64,000 bases of DNA from Flavobacterium galactosidilyticum (GTDB taxonomy: Bacteria > Bacteroidota > Bacteroidia > Flavobacteriales > Flavobacteriaceae), in NCBI RefSeq assembly GCF_020911945.1, contig NZ_CP087135.1:1364001-1428000 (forward strand), given 5' to 3'. Position 1 is the stretch's first letter; every line of letters begins with the position of its first letter. Shown here one piece after another: positions 54,501 through 62,348 of the stretch. Below the pieces are notes generated by a model. It saw nothing but the letters and a program-made list of their open reading frames with translations. It did no database searches and was not told the origin of the DNA. The translations under genes were made by a program, and so were the position numbers.

Positions 54501-57356
54501 ATCATAGGCCTTACTCCATTCTTCATACACATTATAGTTTTCTTTATCTGACAAATAAACTATCAGTTCCAAAGAAATATCAGGCAAATTTTGCAACGCA
54601 TTTATTAACTTAATAAATTGTTGCCATTCTCTTTTAGATTGTATCGAAAAAGGTAAATGTATTGCCTTAGCTAATGATTGCGATTTACTTTGTAAATCAG
54701 GTAAAAATTGCAATAACTTTTGTGTTTGTAATAAAATCTCATCATTTACCGAAGGCGAATACTGTGGTAGATTCAAAGCCGTCAATGCATTTTCAGATGG
54801 ATGTATGAGAAGCTTTGTAATGGATTGAAATTGTGGAAACCAATCCGTCCATTGTTGCCAAAGTGTTGAATTTAATTGTTGAAGAACAGTTTCAGAAATG
54901 AAATTTTTAGAAAAATTCTTGTCGCTGTAATTTTCTAAGGCAGTAATACTGTCATATAAACTCCAACCAAATTCTTGCTTTTGGTGTAATATATTTACAT
55001 AATCACTAATCGCTTTTTTAGCAGCATCTAATCGTTGTGCTTCTTGTTGAAAATCGGCTGTTTCTGCAAGTTTAGCCGTTTCAATAGATTTTGACATTTG
55101 CACCAGCACATCCGACTTTTTAGATTTATTGGAATGTAATTCTAACGTAAATGGTGCGAGCCCAATTTGTTCCAATCGCCTATGCACAACATCCAATGCG
55201 GCTTTTTTTGCTGCTACAAATAATACTCTTTTTCCACGATACAAGGCATCCGCAATAATGTTGGTAATGGTTTGAGATTTTCCTGTTCCCGGAGGTCCAT
55301 GCAAAACAAAACTACGTCCTTGCTGTGCGGCAAGCACCGCCTCCATTTGTGATACATCGGTTGGTATTGGCAATACTACAGACTGTGAGAGAACAGTATC
55401 AAAATCGTTTGCAGTATTTGCTTCGTTATTTTCATTGAATACTAATTTGCCCTCTACCAAACTACGCACCATATCGCTTTTTAACAACTCTTCCTGATGC
55501 ATTACAATGTCTTTCCAGAGAATTAATTTGCTGAATGAAAAATTGCCTAAGACTAATTGTTCTTCAACGTCCCAACCTTTCAACTGCATAACTGCTCTGC
55601 GAAGTATCCCCATTACTTTTGCTACATCAACTCCTTTTTCATCAGTAGGAAGTTGTTCCAATGCTCCCAAATTTAGTTCATACTCTTGCCTAAGAAATTC
55701 TACCAAAGTAATGTTGATCATGGTCTCTTCTTCGCGACTTTTCAATACAAACTTACTGTTTACAGACCTACGACTAATTTCTACAGGCACTAGTAACACA
55801 GGTGCGTACCGTGCTTGCTCTGGAGTTTTTCTGTCATACCATTTGAGAAGCCCTACGGCAAGATATAGAGTACTTGAACCGTTTTCTTCTATTGCTTGCT
55901 TTGCATTTTTATGAATGTAAGTGAGAATACTATCTAAATCCTGTTGATGATAATGTGTTAGTAAACGATTGTACTTCAATTCATCATTTGCCAATTGGTA
56001 TAATGGCGATGAGTGATGAAGTGGCTGATTAAACAAATTATACTTTCGCAAAACCTCTGCATTCGAGTTGGGCATAATAGAGAAACTTTTCCCATCGGAT
56101 AATGTGTCCTCTAAATTACTTATGTCGATATCTACCAACTGTAGCATATTGCGGGTTACATGTAGATTCAGTAAGTTGTTACGAAGTGATAAATCTAAAA
56201 GCTTGCGTTCCCATATTTTTTGCTTGGTTTTTGGTTGTTTTCCTTGTAATAATTCGTCTTGATAAATGGTGCCAAGCTCAAAACGGTTTTCCATGGTAGC
56301 CGTTTCTGTTTGCTTTATTGCTTCTTCATCTAATTGCGTTCCTGTAGCATTTGTTAGCAAAGGTAACGGGCGAATACGGAGAGTTCTTGCACGTTTTATA
56401 TCTACTGATAATAAAAAATCTTCTTTTTGTACTAACTGTGCTTCGCCCGTATTCAGTGCATCGCTAAACTTGATATTGTTTGCTTTACAAACACTTGTTG
56501 CTTCAACAGCTGCTATTTCACGAATGCCTTTAGAAAGACGTTTAGTTATAGCAGTTTTATCATCATTGATGGTTTCCGAAAATTTATCGTCTTGCAACCA
56601 ACAGCCAACAAAAGCATGACCACGTACAATAATCAGAATTGGATTTAAGTCAACCGCTTCTAAACAAGCAGCAAACAATAAACTAATATCAATACAGTTT
56701 CCAAATTTTTCCAGCTGAATGGTATTCAATAAACGTAACCTTTGTCCTGTTTCTTCATAGCCTGGCGGCAAAGAACTGTATACAATTTCCTCGTTTTGAA
56801 TAGCCGAATAAAATGCTGAGATGATTTGCAACACACGTTCAGGATCATTGCTCTGATAACCTTCAAATGCTGCTTTTAATCCTTGCTTTTCTAATATTTC
56901 AATTGCCTTTCTTTTAATGTGATAAATATAAGGATGATTGGGAGTAATATAAGCTGCGATCAGTTCAGGCAACATTTGAAATCCTCCAAAATGTTCTAGT
57001 GGATGAACATTTATAGAAATAGTTTCACTAATTAGTACTACCTCTTTTTCAATAACTTCTATAGTGATGTTTGCTTTTTCGGTTTCGGAAAGCTTGTTAA
57101 GAAAATCGCGGTTTACTTTTAAATTTTCTAAAGGAATTTTTACTTCTTTGTTAGCGGGAACGAGTGGAACACTGTAAAGAAATGGCTCAATGCACTTCAG
57201 ATCAGCTGTTATCTTTATTTCAAGTTGAACAATATCTATTTCAGAAGTGTTTTCAATGGTCACCGACTGAATGGGCTTAATATCGTTCAGATACGAAGAA
57301 ATATTTAAAAATGGTAATGTCTGTTTATGTAGTATAAGAGTAGATTGTTCTTGCAT
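51546..57356 (-). CDS. DUF4011-helicase-Vsr-like nuclease-DUF3320 multidomain protein (putative anti-phage defence)
   Basis: A 1936-residue protein. An N-terminal beta-rich part is followed by a transglutaminase-like domain (FGNCIDISLLFAACLEA, Cys221; RGHAFVGCWL, His247). Next is a DUF4011 region from about residue 365 (WERKLLDLSLRNNLLNLHV). A superfamily 1 helicase follows, with Walker A HGPPGTGKSQT near 683, a long coiled insert (about 790-1270), Walker B DIVIFDEASQLP near 1319, GDPKQMPPTSFF near 1345, NVQGDERDIILFS near 1516 and NVAVTRARYEMHIFA near 1552. A Vsr/DUF559-like nuclease fold covers about 1610-1715 (SGFKVDIGIVDP, VVDGHYYYNARTTNDRE, LGWNIHRIWTIDW), and a DUF3320 C-terminus follows (about 1835-1930). 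This order matches the DUF4011-helicase-Vsr anti-phage class (Hhe, as I recall it). It lies 15 bp after a DUF2130 gene in one operon. Confidence 0.88.
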   Translation of the reverse strand: MQEQSTLILHKQTLPFLNISSYLNDIKPIQSVTIENTSEIDIVQLEIKITADLKCIEPFLYSVPLVPANKEVKIPLENLKVNRDFLNKLSETEKANITIEVIEKEVVLISETISINVHPLEHFGGFQMLPELIAAYITPNHPYIYHIKRKAIEILEKQGLKAAFEGYQSNDPERVLQIISAFYSAIQNEEIVYSSLPPGYEETGQRLRLLNTIQLEKFGNCIDISLLFAACLEAVDLNPILIIVRGHAFVGCWLQDDKFSETINDDKTAITKRLSKGIREIAAVEATSVCKANNIKFSDALNTGEAQLVQKEDFLLSVDIKRARTLRIRPLPLLTNATGTQLDEEAIKQTETATMENRFELGTIYQDELLQGKQPKTKQKIWERKLLDLSLRNNLLNLHVTRNMLQLVDIDISNLEDTLSDGKSFSIMPNSNAEVLRKYNLFNQPLHHSSPLYQLANDELKYNRLLTHYHQQDLDSILTYIHKNAKQAIEENGSSTLYLAVGLLKWYDRKTPEQARYAPVLLVPVEISRRSVNSKFVLKSREEETMINITLVEFLRQEYELNLGALEQLPTDEKGVDVAKVMGILRRAVMQLKGWDVEEQLVLGNFSFSKLILWKDIVMHQEELLKSDMVRSLVEGKLVFNENNEANTANDFDTVLSQSVVLPIPTDVSQMEAVLAAQQGRSFVLHGPPGTGKSQTITNIIADALYRGKRVLFVAAKKAALDVVHRRLEQIGLAPFTLELHSNKSKKSDVLVQMSKSIETAKLAETADFQQEAQRLDAAKKAISDYVNILHQKQEFGWSLYDSITALENYSDKNFSKNFISETVLQQLNSTLWQQWTDWFPQFQSITKLLIHPSENALTALNLPQYSPSVNDEILLQTQKLLQFLPDLQSKSQSLAKAIHLPFSIQSKREWQQFIKLINALQNLPDISLELIVYLSDKENYNVYEEWSKAYDHYLTVLKNVLKNYNRNVLSANILAIEIEWKQAQQSWFLPKWLQKRKIKKQLVVFRNTPFNDDGELEELFSFNNQLQEVKSLLQQSRFSVVQLALKNLFKEEQTDLSDINNKATLVQHLSSITNNWERNGLGKLVQIWQEKKLQYSDEIKQSNFAAITEFIQLTTTFNEQNKIYETLTGINFQQKENWLNERVAQLQNIQVHLPQLRNWINYVQLRNQGESLSLQWLISAYENKLCGSENINDYFNYTVHASVIQRIISQHESLSLFNVGLFESKIEQYKKIAKDFQNLTIQELRVKLAAELPNTTAEAMQSSEIGILQRAIKNRGRGLSIRKLFDQIPVLLPRIAPCMLMSPISVAQYFDVNTKHFDIVIFDEASQLPTCEAVSALARANQCVIVGDPKQMPPTSFFSTVKLDEENMDVEDLESILDDCLSLSVPSKYLLRHYRSKHESLIAFSNVNYYENKLLTFPSYDDLNRKVKYHNVMGFYDKGKTRTNKFEADEIVQYIKLHYLNSQKRKLSLGVVTFSQTQQNLIEDKLQKLFMSDPKLEEFANESNEPLFVKNLENVQGDERDIILFSVCYAPDEEGKMSMNFGPLNRDGGWRRLNVAVTRARYEMHIFATLQADQIDLSRTSAEGVAGLKAFLQFADKGHLSVRPEDVQETFNKQHLSASISKKLQEKGLEVKCNIGTSGFKVDIGIVDPNKPQQYILGIVVDGHYYYNARTTNDREMVMPSVLKALGWNIHRIWTIDWHENSDNIIDVIIDKVKQLQTHPEVTIESIAEPIVEPAFEPIKGMQEDVVQISITSKQIPYVSSVLISVSNANSETIYEFQNRNTIKQQIQTLVETEAPISKILLYKKVLQGWNTSRAGVRLEKHLEGIIKEMNIVQTIHHQPFYWNNNTSLKYYRSNDLEKRNMEDIAPEEVLVALQEVVGNNLSIEENELFRYLARTFGFAKVGKQIDMLLRNVIDTAVNQGKVKRENDRIKLADK

Positions 57357-57371
57357 GATTTATTTAAGCTA

Positions 57372-58634
57372 TTAAAGTTCGTCAAATTTTGCTTTCATCG
57401 TCGGGTTGCTGTGCGTTAGTTTTTTAATGGTTAAATCTTCCGTTTTTTCATTTGCAAGTTGAAGATTATTTTCAGACGACAACAAAGCAGCTTTGGTTTT
57501 TTCTAGTTCTTTTATGGTTTTATCTATTCCATCAATTGCATCTTTAAATTTACGACTTGCTAAATCATAATTTCGTGCAAACCCATCTTTAAACTTGTTT
57601 ATTTTTTCTTCAAAATTGGTGATGTCAATATTTTGACTTCTTACCAACGCAAGTTCTGCTTTATACTGAATGGAGTTCATAGCCGCATTGCGGAGCAATG
57701 TTATAATCGGTATAAAAAATTGAGGACGCACCACATACATTTTACTGTATCTATGAGACACATCTACAATTCCCGAATTATAATATTCGCTTTCTGACTC
57801 TAAAAGAGATACTAGAACAGCGTATTCACATTTCTTCTCGTTACGGTCTTTGTCTAGTTCTTTTAGAAAATCCTCATTCTTTTTTTTGGTAGCAGTTTGA
57901 TCTCCCTCATTTTTCATTTCAAACATTATCGAAATAATTTCGTTTCCCGCTTCATCAGTCTCTCTGTAAATAAAATCACCTTTACTCCCAGATTTTGAAT
58001 CATTGTCTTTTTCAAAATAAGCTCTTTGAAAAGCTGTTGCTCTAAGTTTGTTAAACTCGGTCTCACAATGTTGCTCAAGTGTTTCGCCTATCATTTTTGT
58101 AGATAGTTTCAACTTCATATCTTTTCTAAGTGTAATTTCTTCATCCTTTAGCTTAATGATGTCGTCTTTTGTTTTTAGTTCAGACGAAAATTTTTCGTTT
58201 AATGATTTTTCAAGAAGTTGTTTTTCGGTGTCTTTTATTTTTAAATCGTTAGCCAAATTATCACGTTCTTTTTCAGCTTTTTGGGTGGCTTCGTTGACAG
58301 CAAGTTTTTTCTCAACTTCTGCATTTTCTATTTTGGATTTGAGTTGTAATAGCTCAGTTTCTTTTTGGGCTAATTTTTGAAACAATTCAATGTCCTTTTG
58401 AGCGTTGAGTTCAGTCAATTCCTTGTCTTTCTTTGCGAGTTGTTCTTGCGCAGAATACCTAACATTTGCCTCGGCTAATTTTACTGCACTTTCTTTCTCC
58501 TTTTCGGCAAGATTTAGTCGTGTTTGTATTTCTTCTTCAAATTGATGGTCACGAACCTGTTTAAGTATGTCAGCAAAACCAGCTTCGTCAACTTTAAAAG
58601 CTTTTTTACAATGTGGGCAAATTATTTCATTCAT
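57372..58634 (-). CDS. DUF2130 family protein with zinc ribbon, coiled coil and PD-(D/E)XK-like motif
   Basis: A 420-residue protein. It opens with a zinc-ribbon half ([19 protein letters not shown]), followed by a long Lys/Glu coiled coil (about residues 30-190). The globular DUF2130 domain (about 190-345) contains [20 protein letters not shown] then [20 protein letters not shown]. The Asp, then Glu-x-Lys spacing is what PD-(D/E)XK nucleases show. A second coiled coil ends the protein. It resembles RmuC-like organisation. It lies 15 bp before the large helicase gene and is the first gene of this operon. DUF2130 proteins also occur alone, so the link is inferred from spacing. Confidence 0.88.
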   Translation of the reverse strand: MNEIICPHCKKAFKVDEAGFADILKQVRDHQFEEEIQTRLNLAEKEKESAVKLAEANVRYSAQEQLAKKDKELTELNAQKDIELFQKLAQKETELLQLKSKIENAEVEKKLAVNEATQKAEKERDNLANDLKIKDTEKQLLEKSLNEKFSSELKTKDDIIKLKDEEITLRKDMKLKLSTKMIGETLEQHCETEFNKLRATAFQRAYFEKDNDSKSGSKGDFIYRETDEAGNEIISIMFEMKNEGDQTATKKKNEDFLKELDKDRNEKKCEYAVLVSLLESESEYYNSGIVDVSHRYSKMYVVRPQFFIPIITLLRNAAMNSIQYKAELALVRSQNIDITNFEEKINKFKDGFARNYDLASRKFKDAIDGIDKTIKELEKTKAALLSSENNLQLANEKTEDLTIKKLTHSNPTMKAKFDEL

Positions 58635-58693
58635 GTTGTTAAATGTTTTATTGTAGTGTCCTGTCAGTTTAATGATTGCACGGTCGCCAATAA

Positions 58694-58957
58694 ATGACTG
58701 ATAACTTCAGTATGCAACGCATCAATGGAATTTCGCGTAACCAAATGAGAATTTTTTCTTTAGAATCTATCATTACTCCCGTTAATCCCATCCGATTCAG
58801 CTATACTTATTCATTTTTTGAATTACCCGTTTTTTGCTGGATTTCTATCTTGATTTTTTCAGTTGTAATATTAGCAGCTGAATATTTGTATCTAAAAGGA
58901 AATAGTATCAATACGAATAGAATAGCGTTTGTTTTTAGTAGCCATTATGAGATTTAA
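58694..58957 (+). pseudogene. Transposase N-terminus remnant (IS1182-like)
   Basis: The stretch MQRINGISRNQMRIFSLESI followed by ITPVNPIRF (from about 58712 to 58800) matches how IS1182/DUF772-type transposases begin (QG..R.QM..FSLE..I....PIRFID). After RF the expected IDAFVD is missing and the frame continues into unrelated hydrophobic sequence to a stop at 58957. No rest of the element is found downstream, where nhaA begins. This is best read as a truncated copy left by insertion or deletion at the edge of the defence operon. Confidence 0.5.
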
Positions 58958-59023
58958 ATAGGAAAATAACTGTCTTAATGGTTATGTAAAATTTTATTGT
59001 TGACTTTTTTGTGTTTTTTAAAA

Positions 59024-60175
59024 CTAAACTTCCTCTTTTGAATTATTTTTTAATGTAAATTTTAAGAAAAGGAATCCTAATAGTCCTGCGGTTATAGAAG
59101 CCAGTATTATCGCGATTTTAGAACTATTTATTAGTGCAACATCATCATAAGCAAGAATAGTAATGAAAATGGACATCGTAAATCCTATTCCTCCTAAAAA
59201 TCCAACCCCTATAATATTTTTCCATTGCAATCCTTTTGGGAGTTTACACAATCCGAGTAAGGCTCCAGTAAAAGCAAAAGCTACAATGCCTAAAGGTTTA
59301 CCTAAGATAAGACCTGTCAGAATTCCAATACTGTTTGCTTCGCCAAGTCCATTTTGCCAGTCTGTACCTATGGTAATGCTTGTGTTGGCAATAGCAAAAA
59401 GTGGTAGAATTATAAATGCGACGGGTTTGTGTAAGAAGTGTTGTAATACATAAGAAGTAGATTTTTCATCACCGTTGCCAAACGGAATTGCAAAAGCCAG
59501 TAGGACTCCTGTTATTGTAGCATGGACTCCTGAATTATACATAAAAAACCACATTGCAGCGCCACCTAAAAGGTAAGGAATTAGGTTTTTAACTTTGAGG
59601 CGGTTAAGTATTAGTAGTACTACAAAAACTGATAGAGCAAGTAATAAGTTAGTCCAGATGATAGTTTTTGTGTAAAATATTGCGATAACTATAATGGCAA
59701 TTAAATCATCAATTACAGCTAGAGCAGTTAGGAATATTTTTAGTGATGTGGGAACTCTATTTCCTAATAAGGATAAAATACCAATTGCAAAGGCAATATC
59801 TGTTGCCATCGGGATTCCTGCTCCTGATTGAGTGGCAGTTCCAAAGTTAAATAATAGAAAAATACAAGCGGGAATGATAAAACCGCCCATTGCGCCAATA
59901 ATAGGGAAAGAAGCATTTTTTATGTTAGAGAGCTCGCCTTTGTAGATTTCACGTTCTAACTCTAATCCTATTAGTAAAAAGAAAACTGCCATTAAAGCAT
60001 CATTTATCCAATGGGTAATGCTATGACCACCCATATCGAACTGCCAAAAAGCAGTGTAACTAGAGTGTATAGGAGAGTTGGCTAAGGCCAATGAAATAAT
60101 AGTGACAAAAAGCAGAATTAGACCTCCTGCCTTTTCACTTTCGTAAAACTCCTTGAATAATATAGATAACTTCAT
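59024..60175 (-). CDS. nhaA: Na+/H+ antiporter NhaA
   Basis: A 383-residue membrane protein with about twelve hydrophobic segments. Family signatures are AVFFLLIGLELEREIYKGEL, AGIPMATDIAFAIGILSLLG, and the ion-binding aspartates in FLTALAVIDDLIAIIVIAIF (the paired Asp of NhaA). GVHATITGVLLAFAIP and GIGFTMSIFITILAY are further marks. It exchanges sodium for protons across the inner membrane in pH and salt homeostasis. The length is typical. It is monocistronic and divergent from tig. Confidence 0.96.
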   Translation of the reverse strand: MKLSILFKEFYESEKAGGLILLFVTIISLALANSPIHSSYTAFWQFDMGGHSITHWINDALMAVFFLLIGLELEREIYKGELSNIKNASFPIIGAMGGFIIPACIFLLFNFGTATQSGAGIPMATDIAFAIGILSLLGNRVPTSLKIFLTALAVIDDLIAIIVIAIFYTKTIIWTNLLLALSVFVVLLILNRLKVKNLIPYLLGGAAMWFFMYNSGVHATITGVLLAFAIPFGNGDEKSTSYVLQHFLHKPVAFIILPLFAIANTSITIGTDWQNGLGEANSIGILTGLILGKPLGIVAFAFTGALLGLCKLPKGLQWKNIIGVGFLGGIGFTMSIFITILAYDDVALINSSKIAIILASITAGLLGFLFLKFTLKNNSKEEV

Positions 60176-60462
60176 TTAGTATTGACTTTTTTTTGGTAAA
60201 GCAATAACTAAAAAAAAAGGGACAATTCCTATTCAAACCTAATATGATTAGAGTTTTATGATATTTGTGAATAGGTTTAAATAAAAGTTAAAGCGGTCAT
60301 TTCGCATAAATTAGTACGTTCTAGTTGTTGTATTTTACTTTTTTTCTAAAATGATTAAAATCAATTACCTAGAAGATTAGTTTGGCAACAGTCACACATT
60401 TTTATAAATATATAATAATTATCTTATAAATTGTAAGCGGGCATTTATCGTTGTCACTTTCG

Positions 60463-60568
60463 CGTGAAGGATGGCAGTGGAGCTCTGTTTTGTTTTGTCC
60501 CGCAGGGCAAAACAATACAAGCGGGAACGAACAGCCTGAACCGAAGTTTTTACGAAGGGGCACGCCCA
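60463..60568. repeat. Structured intergenic repeat element, copy 1
   Basis: The sequence has a GC-richer island in an AT-rich gap: GGATGGCAGTGGAGCTC, then a hairpin (TTGTTTTG-T-CCC with GGG-CAAAACAA, 60490-60515), then GGGAACGAACAGCCTGAA. Intergenic units of the form GATGGCAGTGGAGCTC-hairpin-GGAACAGCC are scattered in Flavobacterium genomes, as I recall. A partner lies at about 62110. The rest of the 536 bp gap between nhaA and tig (60176-60711) holds only the tig promoter. Confidence 0.55.
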
Positions 60569-60646
60569 AAACAGTTGGCTTTTTAAACTGCGAATATTGA
60601 CTAATAATAACCTAAAAGTCAATCCTGAAGGTTCGGGGATAAAAAC

Positions 60647-60677
60647 TTGGTTGGCTTGTAAAAATTTTATAATTTTG
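60647..60677 (+). promoter_or_regulatory. Promoter of tig
   Basis: TTGG (60647-60650) and the -7 box TAATTTTG (60670-60677) are 20 bp apart, counting from TTG, and the box lies 34 bp before the ATG. Confidence 0.6.
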
Positions 60678-60711
60678 CAGTCCGAATTTATAATGTAAAT
60701 TAAAGAAGAAG

Positions 60712-62037
60712 ATGGATATCAAAAGAGTAGCAATAGACGCTGTAAACGAGACAATTGTAATGACTGTAGTTCACATGGATTACAAAGGTCAAGTAGCAAA
60801 AAGAATAAACGAAAAAATGCCTTTGGCAACCGTTAAAGGATTTAGAAAAGGCGCTGTGCCTAAAGATCTTGTTGAAAAACAATACGGAAAAGCTATCAAA
60901 CAAGAAGAAGTTCAGAAAGTGGTTGACTTAGCTCTTGAGCGTTTTGTGCAATCAGAAAGATTAAACCTTCTTGGAACTCCGCTTCCTAAAGTAAACGAGA
61001 ATTTTTCTTGGGATGCTGAAGAATTGGTTTTTGAATATGAAATTGGACTAGTTCCTGACTTTACTTTAGATTTAGAAGGTAAAAACGACGTAGTAAAATA
61101 TGTGGTTACTGCTGATGATAAATTAATCGATGGTCAAGTAGCACGTATCCAAAAACAATTTGGAACTGCAATTCCTCAAGAAGTTGTTGTTGCAGATTCA
61201 GATATTACTGGAACTTTCGCAAACGAAGAAGCTGGAATCAATAACGCAACTACTATTGCTTTGGATATGTTCAAAGACAAAGCGACTGCTGATAAATTCA
61301 TCGGTAAAAAAGTAGGTGACGTTGTGACTGTAAATACTAAAGATTTATTTGAAGACGCGCATCAATTGATGGACGTAATGAAAATAGGCCATGATGATGT
61401 GCACACAATTGCTGTTGATGTAGATTTTACAATTGAAGCAATCAACGGAGCTGAACTTGCTGAATTAAACCAAGAATTGTTTGATAAATTGTTTGGTGAA
61501 GGTAAAGTAGCTACGTTAGACGAATTGAAAGCAAAAATCAAAGAAGATGCTGAGGCTCAATTCGCGCAACAAGCAGATCAAAAATTATTAGCTGATGTTC
61601 AAGATTTCTTGATCGAAAGCACAAAATTTGATTTGCCAGCTGAATTTTTGAAAAAATGGTTACAAACAGTAGGTGAGAAAAAATTGTCTCCTGAGGAAGC
61701 TGAAGTAGAATATGCAAGATCAGAAAGAGGATTGCGTTTTCAGTTGATCGAAGGTAGAGCAATGGCTACAAACGAAATCAAAGTTACTTTTGAAGACTTG
61801 AAAGCGTTCACTACAAAAAATATTCGTCAACAAATGGCACAATTTGGTCAAACAAATCCAACGGACGAAGAAGTTCAAGGAATTGTGGCTAGAGTTTTGT
61901 CTAACCAAGACGAGGTAAAAAGACTTTCTGAGCAAGTGGTAGGGGAGAAAATGCTTGAATTGTTTAAAGAAAAAGCAAATCCAACAACTAAAGAAGTTAC
62001 TTACGAAGAATTTATTGCCGCTTCATACGGAGAATAA
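60712..62037 (+). CDS. tig: Trigger factor (ribosome-associated chaperone)
   Basis: A 441-residue protein with the trigger factor plan. The N-terminal ribosome-binding domain carries VKGFRKGAVPKDLVEKQYGK (the FRKG-type ribosome signature). A middle domain follows (about residues 140-240); it is divergent from the E. coli PPIase domain, as usual in Bacteroidetes. The C-terminal helical chaperone domain (about 255-440) contains LPAEFLKKWLQ. It binds nascent chains at the ribosome exit tunnel. It lies upstream of clpP and clpX, the classical tig-clpP-clpX order, though with its own terminator. Confidence 0.94.
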   Translation: MDIKRVAIDAVNETIVMTVVHMDYKGQVAKRINEKMPLATVKGFRKGAVPKDLVEKQYGKAIKQEEVQKVVDLALERFVQSERLNLLGTPLPKVNENFSWDAEELVFEYEIGLVPDFTLDLEGKNDVVKYVVTADDKLIDGQVARIQKQFGTAIPQEVVVADSDITGTFANEEAGINNATTIALDMFKDKATADKFIGKKVGDVVTVNTKDLFEDAHQLMDVMKIGHDDVHTIAVDVDFTIEAINGAELAELNQELFDKLFGEGKVATLDELKAKIKEDAEAQFAQQADQKLLADVQDFLIESTKFDLPAEFLKKWLQTVGEKKLSPEEAEVEYARSERGLRFQLIEGRAMATNEIKVTFEDLKAFTTKNIRQQMAQFGQTNPTDEEVQGIVARVLSNQDEVKRLSEQVVGEKMLELFKEKANPTTKEVTYEEFIAASYGE

Positions 62038-62061
62038 TTTCTAAAAAAAATAAGTATATTT

Positions 62062-62098
62062 GAGCGTCAAAAGAAATATTTTTTGGCGCTCTTTTTAT
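62062..62098 (+). terminator. Rho-independent terminator after tig
   Basis: GAGCGTCAAAA pairs with TTTTGGCGCTC (11 bp, one G-T pair), followed by TTTTTATTT, about 25 bp after the stop. Confidence 0.88.
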
Positions 62099-62106
62099 TT
62101 AAAATA

Positions 62107-62266
62107 ATGTCAGGAGCCAATCCAGCTATCCGTTGCAAGTTTTTTCATTGTGTTTGCTTTTTTCTAAGCAAGAAAAGGAGCTTCTTCCAGTCGCTCTTTT
62201 CGGGCAAAAAAAAATGCAACACGATTTCAAAAAGCTTTTCACTGCTATCTGGGCTAAAAACGAGAC
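62107..62266. repeat. Structured intergenic repeat element, copy 2
   Basis: It lies in the 310 bp gap between tig and clpP. CAGGAGCCAATCCAGCTATC (62111-62130) begins it, and TTTTCACTGCTATCTGGGCT (62236-62255) ends it. Reverse-complemented these read AGCCCAGATAGCAGTG and GGATAGCTGGATTGGCTCCTG, like the ends of the element at 60463. Inside, GTTGCA (62132-62137) pairs with TGCAAC (62215-62220). A 74-codon open frame over it is rejected as a gene. Confidence 0.55.
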
Positions 62267-62269
62267 ATA

Positions 62270-62301
62270 TTGACATTAACTATAAAGAGGTACGACCTTT
62301 G
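62270..62301 (+). promoter_or_regulatory. Promoter of clpP
   Basis: TTGACA (62270-62275) and GACCTTTG (62294-62301, one mismatch to TAnnTTTG) are 18 bp apart. The ATG follows 47 bp later. Confidence 0.5.
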
Positions 62302-62348
62302 CAATAGTAAGGGAACTAGAGATAACGTAAAACTTAGAACAAATAAAT

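Noticed and set aside
58048..58380. 110-codon plus-strand frame inside the DUF2130 gene
   Set aside because: Antisense to a Lys/Glu coiled coil, giving a Ser/Phe-rich shadow product.
60419..60622. 67-codon minus-strand frame in the nhaA-tig gap
   Set aside because: It covers the repeat element at 60463-60568; no start context or domain.
62083..62307. 74-codon open frame between tig and clpP
   Set aside because: It lies over a structured repeat and the clpP promoter, and the product has no protein-like pattern.
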